In this document: positions 40,996 to 50,144 of the stretch, one piece after another | Layout of the letters: each line of letters opens with the position of its first letter | Position numbering within the stretch: the first letter of the stretch is position 1 | Assembly (NCBI GenBank): GCA_002336895.1 | Contig: DDFC01000033.1 | Coordinates: 14,935 to 66,152 of the forward strand | Direction: 5' to 3' | Source of the DNA: Verrucomicrobiaceae bacterium UBA1938 | Lineage (GTDB): Bacteria > Verrucomicrobiota > Verrucomicrobiia > Verrucomicrobiales > Verrucomicrobiaceae | Length of the DNA stretch: 51,218 nt | Made by a program: the position numbers and the translations under genes | The notes under the pieces: generated by a model | Told to the model about the DNA's origin: nothing | The model's database searches: none | Seen by the model: only the letters and a program-made list of their open reading frames with translations

Positions 40996-43773
40996 TTACT
41001 TCAGGCTCATGATGAAGGCCTTCACATCCGCAAACTCCTGCGGCTTCAGGATGAGGTTCATCGGCGGCATCGGCGAGATCGGCGTGGCGGTGTAGCCTTC
41101 GGCCAGCTTGGCATTCGGATTGATCAGGCTTTCCAGGATGTAGGCGGCATCCTTGCGCGTGGCGATGCCATCCAGCGCCGGGCCCACGGCGCTGCCCTGG
41201 CCTTTCAGCATGTGGCAGTTTTTGCACGCAGCCACGGGATGCTCCCAGAAGATCTTCTCACCGCGCTTCACATCGCCCACCAGCTTGGACTCATCATCTT
41301 CAGCTTCGGGGATCATTTCGCACAGCTTCACGTCATCGAAATAGGTGTCGCCCTTGCCCACATGCAGCAGGTTGATGCTCGCCTTGTCGCGTGTCTTGCT
41401 GTTGAAGGTGACTTCGACCTCCGTCCAGTCCTGAGTGCGCTTTACGGTGCTGGTTTCAGAGCGGCCCAGGTGATCATTGAGGCTGGCTTTGCCACGGAAG
41501 CCATGGGTCTTGATCCAGGCGCTCAGCTTGTACTCGGTGTTGGGCTTCAGCGCCACATCGGCAAAGAAGCTCGTGTCTGCCTCATCACGCGTGATCACGC
41601 GAAAGCCGTTCTTGCCGCTGTGCACCATCTTCTCATCGGTCACGATGCTCCACTCAGCGCCTGCGTTTCCGGGCTTCTTGCCGTAGTCGCGGTGCTTCCA
41701 GCCCGTGGGTGTTTTGGCTCCGGCCACCACTTCTTCAAAGCCGGGATTGGGCAGCAGGTTGGGGCCTTCTTTGTAGTTCAGCGCGTTGTGTTTCCGGCCC
41801 AGCATCTTCGCAGCCTCCGCCAGCCATTCGTCGTTTTTCACCACGGGATCAGAGGCCAGCTTCTTCACCAGCGTCTGGATCTCCGGTGTGGTGGGGAAGT
41901 CCGCCAGCTTCACAAAAGCCGCGAGGCGTGTGTGCAGGTCGGGATCGCTGATGACGCCTGCGCCAAAGAGCAGCGACTGCGCCTTGGCATCGCAGCCCAG
42001 GGCACGGATGGCATTGCGGCGCAGACCGGCGTCCTTGCTCAGCAGCGCGGCCTTGTGCGTGGCTTCGTCGAGCTGGCCCAGGCCCTGCAGCGTCCAGAGT
42101 GCGTGGATGGCCGCCGTGGCATCCGCATCCAGCACGGTCTTTTGCAGGCTGGCATCAGCAGCGCCGCTATCCACTTTCTCGCGCTGGGCCTCCAGGCGGG
42201 CATACTGCGTGCTGGCGGTGAGAGCAGGCTTCTCGGCTTTTGGATTCGTGCCCTTGGCCACGATGCGGTAGATGCGCCCGCGGCTGTGATCGCGCAGGTC
42301 ATTTTCATGAGCTCCGCCCTTGCCGGTGGTGGCCACAAAGCCGCCGCGCTCCAGGCTCGGCGTGGGGTTGTGCTGAATGATAAAATTTTGGAAATCGGCC
42401 ACCCACACCGCGCCATCGGGGCCCACCTCGGCATGCACGGGGCTGTTCCATTCGTCGCTGCTGGCGTAGATGTTCATGAAGTCCAGCGCCTTCCAGCCTG
42501 CGCCATCCGGCTGCACGTCAAAGACAGACACCACCTTCATCGTCGGTTCGCACACCATCGCCTTGCCCTGAAAGCGTTTGGGCAGATTGCCGCTATCAAT
42601 AAAATTGCTGCCGGCTGCTGCGGTATAGCCGCCAAAGACATCCACCTGGCGGAAGTTCGGCGTGATGGTGTGGCACATGTCCACCACATTGATCTTCTTG
42701 GCCGTCATGCCGCGCGAGCCTTCGGGATAAGCCGTGGAGGGAATGCCGCCGAAGAAAATCGGTGCGCCGTTGGCCGTGCCGCCAAACTGATCTCCCGCAG
42801 CGTTCATGCTGTGGGCCCAGGCGTTGTTGGTAAACTGATGCAGGAATTCGATGGCGCTGCCGTCCGCCTTGAAGCGATACGTGCCCATGGCAAACTGGTG
42901 CTTCTTCCCGCCCACGTAGCCTTCGATGCCGCTGTAGCCCACGCAGCCGTAGAGCCAGTTGTCGAATCCGTAGTGCAGATTGCTGGCCTGCGCATGCGTG
43001 TCGCGGATGCCCCAGCAGTCGATCACTGTTTCGCGCACGTCGGCCTTGTCATCGCCATTGGTGTCCTTGAGAAAGATGAACTTTGGCGGCTGGCTCACGA
43101 TGATGCCACCGCGTGCGAAGACGATGCCTGTGGGCAGATTGAGCTTGTCGGCAAAGACGGTGAACTTGTCCGCCTTGCCATCACCATCGGTGTCCTCGCA
43201 GATCTTGATGGTGTCCTGGCCTTCGCCGCTGTCGGTCACGCCATGCGGGTAGTCACGTGTCTCCACCACCCAGCAGCGGCCGCGCTCATCCCACGCAAAG
43301 GCGATCGGTTTGGCGATGTCCGGCTCGCTGGCAAAGAGCTTCAGCTCGCAGTCGGCGGGCACCTGGGTGCGCTCCATGCTGGCCTTCACGCTCATGGGCA
43401 GCTGCAGTGTCAGCGGCTCCGGGCGCTTCTCGTAATTGGCCACTTGCGGGTGCTTCTTGCGCTCCTCGGGGCTGCGCTGTTTCAGAAAGGCCTCGTAGCC
43501 GGCTTTGCGCTCGGCGCTGAGTTTGGAAAGGATCGCGTCTTTGCTCAGGTCGCTGCCCGGCTTCACCACCAGGTCATAGTCTCCGGCATTCGGTTCCTCT
43601 TTGGCGTAGTCAAACCAGATGGCATCGCGCCCGAGATCGCGCATGGCCTCATGCAGCGGCCCCACGGCGGACTGCTCTTTTCCTTCGGTGTCCAGATACA
43701 GCACGCGCACAGGCCCGGCGGGGGCGGCATGGGCGAAAACGGCGGCGGCAAAAACAAGCAGGATGGCTTTCAT
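40996..43773 (-). CDS. PVC-type heme-binding CxxCH protein with beta-propeller
   Basis: 925 aa with signal peptide (MKAILLVFAAAVFAHAAPAG). Order of parts: an N-terminal flavodoxin-like/ThuA-like segment (VRVLYLDTEGKEQSAVGPLH, about 20-120); a dehydrogenase-like propeller (about 140-510) with Ca-type loops DTDGDGKADKF and DTNGDDKADVRE; helical HEAT-like repeats (about 540-660); a jelly-roll carbohydrate-binding-like domain (NLLPNPGFEEV onward, about 680-820); and a C-terminal cytochrome c domain with CKNCH. This is the Planctomycetes-Verrucomicrobia 'membrane-bound dehydrogenase' architecture. Periplasmic oxidation of a sugar-like substrate is an inference. The esterase gene follows 6 bases later. 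Confidence 0.9.
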   Translation of the reverse strand: MKAILLVFAAAVFAHAAPAGPVRVLYLDTEGKEQSAVGPLHEAMRDLGRDAIWFDYAKEEPNAGDYDLVVKPGSDLSKDAILSKLSAERKAGYEAFLKQRSPEERKKHPQVANYEKRPEPLTLQLPMSVKASMERTQVPADCELKLFASEPDIAKPIAFAWDERGRCWVVETRDYPHGVTDSGEGQDTIKICEDTDGDGKADKFTVFADKLNLPTGIVFARGGIIVSQPPKFIFLKDTNGDDKADVRETVIDCWGIRDTHAQASNLHYGFDNWLYGCVGYSGIEGYVGGKKHQFAMGTYRFKADGSAIEFLHQFTNNAWAHSMNAAGDQFGGTANGAPIFFGGIPSTAYPEGSRGMTAKKINVVDMCHTITPNFRQVDVFGGYTAAAGSNFIDSGNLPKRFQGKAMVCEPTMKVVSVFDVQPDGAGWKALDFMNIYASSDEWNSPVHAEVGPDGAVWVADFQNFIIQHNPTPSLERGGFVATTGKGGAHENDLRDHSRGRIYRIVAKGTNPKAEKPALTASTQYARLEAQREKVDSGAADASLQKTVLDADATAAIHALWTLQGLGQLDEATHKAALLSKDAGLRRNAIRALGCDAKAQSLLFGAGVISDPDLHTRLAAFVKLADFPTTPEIQTLVKKLASDPVVKNDEWLAEAAKMLGRKHNALNYKEGPNLLPNPGFEEVVAGAKTPTGWKHRDYGKKPGNAGAEWSIVTDEKMVHSGKNGFRVITRDEADTSFFADVALKPNTEYKLSAWIKTHGFRGKASLNDHLGRSETSTVKRTQDWTEVEVTFNSKTRDKASINLLHVGKGDTYFDDVKLCEMIPEAEDDESKLVGDVKRGEKIFWEHPVAACKNCHMLKGQGSAVGPALDGIATRKDAAYILESLINPNAKLAEGYTATPISPMPPMNLILKPQEFADVKAFIMSLK

Positions 43774-44102
43774 GGTCGGTGAGGTTGATTCTCACTCGAA
43801 ACAACGCCTCATGACCAGCCTGATGTGCGGACAACTTTTGGGTGCAATCGGACACGAACTCACATGCCCACCTGCCTCCGAGCCACCCCGTCGCTGTTTG
43901 GAGTGCGGCTGCGTAACGCAGAATGAGTGAAGCTGCCGCTTTCGCAGGCAGGATGGCATGTGACATCCCTGGAGATGCGCGCAGGCGGCCGCTCTGTGGT
44001 TCTCGAAAGCCAGTTGGTTCTCGTTTACCATGAGACGCCCGAAGGCGGTGGCTGCGCTCGCACCTCACTCCGCGAGCCTTCCCAAATTCATCCGCCTCCC
44101 CT
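43774..44102. other. Intergenic region without a gene
   Basis: About 330 bases between a gene reading left (43773) and the 3' end of another leftward gene (44103). It should contain the promoter of the PVC heme protein, but I see no convincing -35/-10 pair. The one structured element is a nested hairpin: CTGCG-TAA-CGCAG (43909-43921) inside arms GCGGC (43905-43909) and GCCGC (43935-43939), resembling other small palindromic repeats of this genome. Confidence 0.45.
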
Positions 44103-45008
44103 CTACTTCGCGAAGATCTTCTTCAGCCACGCATCCACCACCGGAGTGGCGGGGTAGGCGGGGTCTCCCATGCGGCGGTTGATTTCGGCATGGCCCATGA
44201 GGCCGTGACCTTCGAAACCTTTCACCTCCGCAGGCGTGTCGGCTTTGCGCAGGGCTTCGCCGAGGGCGATGGACTGGGCGGTGCCGTCCACGCGCTGGAC
44301 ATGCAGGATGAGGAAGGCGGGGGCATTGGGCGCAGCAGCCTGCTTGGTGGGTGAAAGCTTCGCCTGGCGCTCGGGCTCGGTGCCAAAGGCCTGCAGATAG
44401 GTGTCATGCATGAAGTCACCACCTTCGGCGATCTGCCGGGCCACATCATAGGCCGCGCCATCCAGCGGGATGATGCCACGCACGGCCTTGGGGCCCAGAT
44501 CGGCCTTCTGCAGGTAGCTCATGTCCGTGCCCACCAGCGCCACCAGATGCGCCCCGGCGCTGTGCCCCATGAGAACCACGCGCTTGCCGTCAAAGCCGAG
44601 CTGCTCGGCGCGGCGGATCAGGAAGGAGACGGCGTGGGCCACGTCGCTGGCCTGCTCCTCCACAGTGCAGGAGGGTACGAGGCGGTAATTGAGCGAGGCA
44701 AAGGCGTAGCCCTGCTCGAGGTAGTGCACGCTTTTTTCACCGGCAGCCAGGCCTTTGTCTCCGCGCTTCCAGCCACCGCCGTGCACGTAGATGACCAGCG
44801 GAGAGCCCGGCGTGGTGGGCCGCCAGTAGTCGAGATTTTGCATCGAGTCACTGCCGTAGCTCAGCTCTTCCTTGCCGGGGGCCTGCTGCGCGGAGCCTGT
44901 GCCGGACTGCCTGCGGTTGGCGATGAGATCACGCAGCCTGCCGCCGAGCTGGGCGGAGGCCGGAGTGACGCTGAGAAGGGCGAGGAGATAAAGGAGGGGG
45001 CGGATCAT
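44103..45008 (-). CDS. Secreted alpha/beta hydrolase (BD-FAE/carboxylesterase-like)
   Basis: 301 aa from the ATG at 45006-45008 with signal peptide (MIRPLLYLLALLSVTPASA). The oxyanion motif HGGGW sits in PLVIYVHGGGWKRGDKGLAA and the nucleophile motif GHSAGAH in RVVLMGHSAGAHLVALVG. The catalytic His is probably in FEGHGLMGHAEINRR. This is the hormone-sensitive-lipase/BD-FAE-like group of secreted esterases acting on acetylated or feruloylated glycans. An open frame to 45104 runs into the divergent M48 gene region and is not needed. Convergent neighbours: none; divergent partner is the M48 peptidase. Confidence 0.9.
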   Translation of the reverse strand: MIRPLLYLLALLSVTPASAQLGGRLRDLIANRRQSGTGSAQQAPGKEELSYGSDSMQNLDYWRPTTPGSPLVIYVHGGGWKRGDKGLAAGEKSVHYLEQGYAFASLNYRLVPSCTVEEQASDVAHAVSFLIRRAEQLGFDGKRVVLMGHSAGAHLVALVGTDMSYLQKADLGPKAVRGIIPLDGAAYDVARQIAEGGDFMHDTYLQAFGTEPERQAKLSPTKQAAAPNAPAFLILHVQRVDGTAQSIALGEALRKADTPAEVKGFEGHGLMGHAEINRRMGDPAYPATPVVDAWLKKIFAK

Positions 45009-45134
45009 GGCGTGCGGGTGGGGTTGGGAGGTGGTCATTGACTGAAATGCCGCACGGGGCGAGTGGTTACACAAAATTGTGAGACGCTGCAGCCTGCACA
45101 TCAAGCGTTCTCTTTTTCCCCCACCCCCAACCGC

Positions 45135-46367
45135 ATGTCATTGTCCAATCCCTGGTTCATCGCCGCCGTCGTCGGCGTGCTCGGCGTCTTTCATCTGGAG
45201 ATCGTGGCCACGTTTCTGAATCTGGCGCAGTTCCGCCACGCGCTGCCTGCCCGGCTGCGGGAGATCTTTTCCGAGGAGACGGTGCAGAAGGCGGGCGAGT
45301 ATGCCGGCAAGTCCTCGCACCTGGATGTGCTGCGCAGCACGGCGTCCGTGGCCGTGCTGGTGTGCTTCTGGTGGGGCGGCGGCTTTGACTGGCTGCAGCG
45401 CTGGAGCGCCGGCTGGGGCTGGAGCGCGGTGTACACAGGCGTGGGCGTGATCGGTGTGCTGCTGCTGGCGCAGAATCTCCTCTCCCTGCCCTTTGATGCG
45501 TGGGACACCTTTAAAATCGAGGCCGAGTATGGCTTTAACCGCACCACGGTGGGCACCTTCATCGGCGACCGCGTGAAGGGCCTGCTGCTGACCGCGCTGC
45601 TGGGCGGGCCGCTGCTGGGGCTGATCCTGTGGTTTTTCCAGACGCAGGTCCACGCCGTGCTCTACACCTGGCTGACGGTGGCGGGCTTCAGCATCGTGAT
45701 GGCATGGCTCTCTCCCCGGCTGCTGATGCCGCTGTTTCTGAAGTTCAAGCCGCTGGATGACGGCCCGCTGCGCGAGGGGCTGCTGGCGCTGGCAGCGCGG
45801 CTGAAGTTTCCCGTGGTGGACATCTCGGTGGTGGACGGCTCCCGCCGCTCCAGCAAGGCAAATGCGTTCCTCAGCGGCTTTGGCAAAAACAAGCGGATCG
45901 CGCTCTTTGACACACTGATCGAGAAACACTCGCAGGCGGAGCTGGAGGCCATCCTGGCGCATGAGATAGGCCACCACAAATGCCGCCACGTGCCGCAGCA
46001 GCTCATCCTGGGGCTGCTGGAGAGCGGGCTCATGTTTTACCTGCTGCATGCGGCGCTGCAGTCGCCGGAGTTTTTCCGCGCCTTTGGCATCACCGGGCAG
46101 CCGCTGGGCCTGGGGCTGGTGCTTTTCAGCATCCTCTACCAGCCCGCCAGCCTGCTGCTGGGGCTGCTGAGCAGCGCGCTGAGCCGCCGGCATGAGTTTC
46201 AGGCAGACGCCTATGCCCGCACCGCGTGCGGCAGCGCACCGCTGATGGACGGGCTGAAAAAGCTCTCTCTGGACCACCTCACGCACCCCAATCCCCACCC
46301 GCTCACGGTGTGGCTGCACTACTCGCACCCGCCCATCGGGCAGCGGCTGGCGGCGCTGGAGGGCTGA
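45135..46367 (+). CDS. M48 family metallopeptidase (Ste24/CAAX-type)
   Basis: 410 aa from the ATG at 45135. The zinc site is H276-EIG-H280 in AILAHEIGHHKCRHVPQQLI, with the third ligand in SRRHEFQADAYA. The N-terminal helices and the KTEY-like EAEYGFNRTTVGTFIGDRVK segment match Ste24p rather than HtpX. About seven membrane helices enclose the active site. Eukaryotic homologues process prenylated CAAX proteins; bacterial ones are thought to act in membrane-protein quality control. Divergent from the 44103 hydrolase with a 126-base gap. The leader is C-rich without a Shine-Dalgarno. Confidence 0.93.
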   Translation: MSLSNPWFIAAVVGVLGVFHLEIVATFLNLAQFRHALPARLREIFSEETVQKAGEYAGKSSHLDVLRSTASVAVLVCFWWGGGFDWLQRWSAGWGWSAVYTGVGVIGVLLLAQNLLSLPFDAWDTFKIEAEYGFNRTTVGTFIGDRVKGLLLTALLGGPLLGLILWFFQTQVHAVLYTWLTVAGFSIVMAWLSPRLLMPLFLKFKPLDDGPLREGLLALAARLKFPVVDISVVDGSRRSSKANAFLSGFGKNKRIALFDTLIEKHSQAELEAILAHEIGHHKCRHVPQQLILGLLESGLMFYLLHAALQSPEFFRAFGITGQPLGLGLVLFSILYQPASLLLGLLSSALSRRHEFQADAYARTACGSAPLMDGLKKLSLDHLTHPNPHPLTVWLHYSHPPIGQRLAALEG

Positions 46368-46375
46368 GTCGCTTA

Positions 46376-46405
46376 TTCACAGTGTTTTTTCGCATCCGTG
46401 ATAAA
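46376..46405 (+). promoter_or_regulatory. Candidate promoter for the DUF1549/DUF1553 gene
   Basis: TTCACA (46376-46381), 18 bases, GATAAA (46400-46405), 49 bases before the ATG at 46455. The region is A+T-rich compared with its surroundings. Partial consensus match only. Confidence 0.35.
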
Positions 46406-46454
46406 TGCCCTCCCTCAGGGGCGTAGCATGAATTAACCCCTTCAGCCTACCTTT

Positions 46455-49373
46455 ATGAAAAGCCCCTTGCGAGCTTCTCTCTTCACACTCGCCGTTTCCA
46501 CCAGCCTTTTTGCGGCCGACCCCGCAGCGCCCGCCCCTGCCCCGGCTGTGGCGGCAGCCCCTGCACCCGCACCGGCTCCTGCGGCACCCGCTGCTGCTCC
46601 TGCACCAGCGCCAGCTCCGGCCGTCGCCGCGCTGGACTTTGTGCGTGATGTGCAGCCCATCCTGGAGGCCAAGTGCCTGGAATGCCACAACCCCGGCAAG
46701 ATCAAAGGCAAGCTGCTGATGGACTCCCTGGCCGCGCTGCTCAAAGGCGGCTCCACCGGCCCGGCCCTCGTGGCTGGCAAGCCCGATGAGAGCGAGATGA
46801 TCAAGCGCCTCGTGCTGCCAAAGGACCATGACGACATCATGCCTCCCAAGGGCGGACCGCTGGCCGCGAATGAGATCGACGTGCTCAAGCGCTGGGTGGC
46901 CGCAGGCGCACCCTGGCCGCAGAACCTCACCCTGCAGTACAAGACGCCCGAACAGCGCCAGGCCCTGGCCGAACTGAGCAAGAAGCTGCCCACGCTGAAG
47001 AACCTGCAGATTCTGCCGGACAAGTACTCCCTGGAAACCAAGCGCGACTACCACCGTGTGGTCGTGCTGGCCACCTTTCAGGATGCCACCACCAAGGACG
47101 TGACCGGCATGTGCGATCTCAAAGTGGCCGACCCCAAAGTGGCCACGCTCGAAGACCTGACGCTGAAACCCGTGGCCGATGCTGGCAGCACGGAGATCAT
47201 CGCCACCATCGGCGGACAGACGGTGAAGGCTCCGGTGGACGTGAAGAACGGCACCAAGGACCGCGCCATCTCCTTCCGCCTGGACTGCATGCCCGTGCTG
47301 ATGCGCGGCGGCTGCAACCAGGGCGGCTGCCACGGCGCTGCCCGTGGCAAGGACGGCTTCCGCACCTCTCTCTTTGGCATGGACCCCGCTGGCGACTACA
47401 TCCGCATCACCCGCGAGATGCCCGGCCGCCGCATCAATCTGGCCATCCCGGAGGAGAGCGCGCTGATCGAGAAAGCCGTGGGCGCCGTGCCGCACTCCGG
47501 CAACCAGTGCTTTGAACCCGACTCCGTGTACAACAAGATCCTGCTGGAGTGGATCGCCGCAGGCGCTGTGGATGACAAAGCCGATGTGGCCAAGGTCACG
47601 GGCATCGAGGTGTATCCCAGCCAGATCGTGCTGGAAGGCAAGAACTCCACGCAGCAGATCACCGTGCGTGCCACCTACTCCGACGGCACTGACCGCGACG
47701 TGACGAACATGGCGCTGTTCATGTCCAACAACGACCCCACGGCCACCATCAGCAAGAGCGGCCTCGTGACCTCCGGCGACCGTGGCGCGGCCTTCATGCT
47801 GGCCCGCTTTGATGTGTACTCCGTCACCGCCCAGGTGCTGGTCATCCCGGCCCAGCTCAAGTATGAGCGGCCCAAGCTGGCTGAGACGAACTACATCGAC
47901 ACGCTGGTGGACGAAAACCTCCACAAGCTGCGCATCCTGCCCTCCCCCGTGTGCTCGGACGAGGAGTTTGTGCGCCGCGCCTACATCGACATCGCCGGTG
48001 TGTACCCAGAGTCCAAGGACATGCGCGCCTTCATCACCGACACCAATCCGAACAAGCGCGCCGCGCTGGTGGACGTCCTGCTGGAGCGCAAGGAATTCAC
48101 CGAGCTGTGGGTCATGAAGTGGGCCGAGTTGCTGCAGATCCGCTCCGGAATCGCCGGCAACAACAACCAGCCGCCCTTCTACAAGAACGCGCTGCTCTAC
48201 TACAACTGGCTCTCCGAGCGCATCGGCAAGAACATCCCCATCAACGAGATCGTGCAGGAGCTGCTCTCCTCCTCCGGCGGCACCGTTTCCAATCCCGCCG
48301 TGAACTTCTACCAGACCGAGCTGGACCAGCTCAAGCTGACGGAAAACGTGGCCCAGGTGTTCATGGGCATGCGCATCCAGTGCGCGCAGTGCCACAACCA
48401 CCCCTTTGACCGCTGGACGATGGATGACTACTACGGCTTCAAGGCCTTCTTCTCCCAGATCGGCCGCAAGCCCACGGACGACCCGGCGGAAGTCATCATC
48501 TACAACAGCAAGGGCGGTGAATCGAAGCACTTCCTCACCCAGGCGGTGATGAAGCCCAAGTTCCTCGGCGGAGACATCCCGGAAATGAAGCCCGGCGAAG
48601 ACCGCCGCAAGGTGCTGGCCGAGTGGATGGCCTCCCCGCGCAATCCCTTCTTTGCACGCAACATCGCTAACATCATCTGGGCGCACTTCAACGGCGTCGG
48701 TGTGGTGGAGCCCGTGGACGATGTGCGTGTGTCCAACCCGCCCTCCAACCCCGCGCTGATCGCCGCGCTGGCCGAGCACCTGACGGAGTACAAGTACGAC
48801 ATGCGCAAGTTTGTGCGGGACATCTGCACCTCCCAGACCTACCAGCGCAGCACCAAGGTCAACGAGACCAATGCCGGGGACAAACGCAACTTCTCCCACG
48901 CCCAGGTCCGCCGCGTGCGCGCCGAGGTGCTGCTGGACGCCATCTCCCAGATCACCGACACGCCGAACAAGTTCCAGGGCCTGCCGCTGGGCGCACGTGC
49001 CGTGCAGATCGCCGACGGTGCGGTGACGAACTACTTCCTCACCACCTTTGGCCGCGCCAAGCGTGAATCCGTCTGCTCCTGCGAAGTGAAGATGGAGCCC
49101 ACCCTCTCCCAGGCGCTGCACCTCATGAACGGCGACGCCGTGAACGACCGCATCAAGCAGGGCCGCGTGGTGGCCAACATGATCAAGGACAAGAAGACCG
49201 ACCGCGAGATCGTGGAAGACCTCTTCCTGCGCGTCTTTGGCCGCATGCCTCTTGAGAAAGAATGGACCAACGTGCAGCAGGCCATCGCCGACGATCCCAA
49301 CGGCCGCCAGACCGTGCTGGAAGACCTCTTCTGGGCCCTGCTGAACTCGAAGGAGTTCTACTTCAACCATTGA
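46455..49373 (+). CDS. DUF1549/DUF1553 protein with N-terminal PSCyt1-type cytochrome and Big-2-like domain
   Basis: 972 aa. Signal peptide (MKSPLRASLFTLAVSTSLFA), then an Ala/Pro linker (about 22-58), then a planctomycete-type cytochrome c domain with C74-LEC-H78. GCNQGGCHGAARGKDGFRTS begins a second cysteine-containing region. A Big-2-like immunoglobulin domain (EVYPSQIVLEGKNSTQQITV) lies at about 385-470. DUF1549 (EEFVRRAYIDIAGVYPESKD) and DUF1553 (QCAQCHNHPFDRWTMDDYYG to the end) follow. Such giant exported cytochrome proteins are lineage markers, probably involved in polysaccharide oxidation. The usual DUF1501 partner is not adjacent. An intrinsic terminator follows. Confidence 0.93.
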   Translation: MKSPLRASLFTLAVSTSLFAADPAAPAPAPAVAAAPAPAPAPAAPAAAPAPAPAPAVAALDFVRDVQPILEAKCLECHNPGKIKGKLLMDSLAALLKGGSTGPALVAGKPDESEMIKRLVLPKDHDDIMPPKGGPLAANEIDVLKRWVAAGAPWPQNLTLQYKTPEQRQALAELSKKLPTLKNLQILPDKYSLETKRDYHRVVVLATFQDATTKDVTGMCDLKVADPKVATLEDLTLKPVADAGSTEIIATIGGQTVKAPVDVKNGTKDRAISFRLDCMPVLMRGGCNQGGCHGAARGKDGFRTSLFGMDPAGDYIRITREMPGRRINLAIPEESALIEKAVGAVPHSGNQCFEPDSVYNKILLEWIAAGAVDDKADVAKVTGIEVYPSQIVLEGKNSTQQITVRATYSDGTDRDVTNMALFMSNNDPTATISKSGLVTSGDRGAAFMLARFDVYSVTAQVLVIPAQLKYERPKLAETNYIDTLVDENLHKLRILPSPVCSDEEFVRRAYIDIAGVYPESKDMRAFITDTNPNKRAALVDVLLERKEFTELWVMKWAELLQIRSGIAGNNNQPPFYKNALLYYNWLSERIGKNIPINEIVQELLSSSGGTVSNPAVNFYQTELDQLKLTENVAQVFMGMRIQCAQCHNHPFDRWTMDDYYGFKAFFSQIGRKPTDDPAEVIIYNSKGGESKHFLTQAVMKPKFLGGDIPEMKPGEDRRKVLAEWMASPRNPFFARNIANIIWAHFNGVGVVEPVDDVRVSNPPSNPALIAALAEHLTEYKYDMRKFVRDICTSQTYQRSTKVNETNAGDKRNFSHAQVRRVRAEVLLDAISQITDTPNKFQGLPLGARAVQIADGAVTNYFLTTFGRAKRESVCSCEVKMEPTLSQALHLMNGDAVNDRIKQGRVVANMIKDKKTDREIVEDLFLRVFGRMPLEKEWTNVQQAIADDPNGRQTVLEDLFWALLNSKEFYFNH

Positions 49374-49425
49374 TCCTCCGGCGGCCCGTTCCCCTCTGAG
49401 GAACCGGCCTGAAAGCCTCTCCCCC

Positions 49426-49477
49426 AAACGGGCGGTTTGAGCCATGTGCTCAGCCGCCCGTTTTGTTTTGCTTTTTT
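49426..49477 (+). terminator. Intrinsic terminator after the DUF1549/DUF1553 gene
   Basis: AAACGGGCGG (49426-49435) pairs with CCGCCCGTTT (49453-49462), and the inside pairs again (TGAGC with GCTCA). The stem is followed by T-rich sequence TTGTTTTGCTTTTTT. It lies about 50 bases after the stop at 49373. Confidence 0.85.
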
Positions 49478-49538
49478 CCGCAGGGCCGGGGAAAAAGCTG
49501 CGTTTATCTGCTCTCTCATTCCATCCACCACTCCGACC

Positions 49539-50144
49539 ATGAAACGCATCGCCGCCCTCTGCCTCGCCCTCGCCACTCTCCCACTGCACTCCGAGGACTG
49601 GCAGCCGGAGGCGGGCTTCACCTCCCTCTTCAATGGCAAGGACCTCACCGGCTGGTGCTTCCGCGAGAAGACCAAGAAGGACGATCCCAACCCCGGCGCC
49701 ATCACCGCCAAGCACGATGGCAAGACCGAGGCCGCCGATGCGGGCAGGTACATCGTGAAAGACGGCGTGATCGCCGTCACCTTCCCCACCGAGATGGACA
49801 AGCTCACCGGCCAGCTCTACACCGTGGCCGAGTTCCCCAAGAACTTCGTGCTCAAGCTCGAATTCCGCGCCAGCGTGAACGCCGACAGCGGCGTCTTCAT
49901 CCGCAAGCCCCAGCTCCAGTGCCGCGACTACCTCGTGGCCGGTCCGTATAAAGAACTGAAAGCCTACAAGCCCCAGGAGTGGAACCAGATCGAAGTCACC
50001 GTGAAAGACGGCGTGGCCCACTGCACCTGCAACGGCGAAGTCCTCGAAGCCGCCCTCAAACTCCCCGCCACCGGCCCCATCGGCCTGGAGGGAGATCGTG
50101 GCGTGATGGAGTATCGGCACATCCAGATCAAGGAAGTGCCGTGA
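49539..50144 (+). CDS. DUF1080 (3-keto-disaccharide hydrolase family) exported protein
   Basis: 201 aa from the ATG at 49539 with signal peptide (MKRIAALCLALATLPLHS). FTSLFNGKDLTGWCF is the DUF1080 opening, followed by the concanavalin-like jelly roll: FVLKLEFRASVNADSGVFIR and WNQIEVTVKDGVAHCTCNGE, ending in GVMEYRHIQIKEVP. The family includes 3-ketoglycoside hydrolases of the glycoside 3-oxidation pathway, which would suit the neighbouring cytochrome-type dehydrogenase proteins. Only the fold is supported directly. Separated from the preceding gene by an intrinsic terminator, so separately transcribed. Confidence 0.9.
   Translation: MKRIAALCLALATLPLHSEDWQPEAGFTSLFNGKDLTGWCFREKTKKDDPNPGAITAKHDGKTEAADAGRYIVKDGVIAVTFPTEMDKLTGQLYTVAEFPKNFVLKLEFRASVNADSGVFIRKPQLQCRDYLVAGPYKELKAYKPQEWNQIEVTVKDGVAHCTCNGEVLEAALKLPATGPIGLEGDRGVMEYRHIQIKEVP

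Noticed and set aside
41212..43782. 856-codon plus-strand frame
   Set aside because: Mirror of the PVC-type heme protein; crosses its cytochrome and propeller motifs and has no domain of its own.
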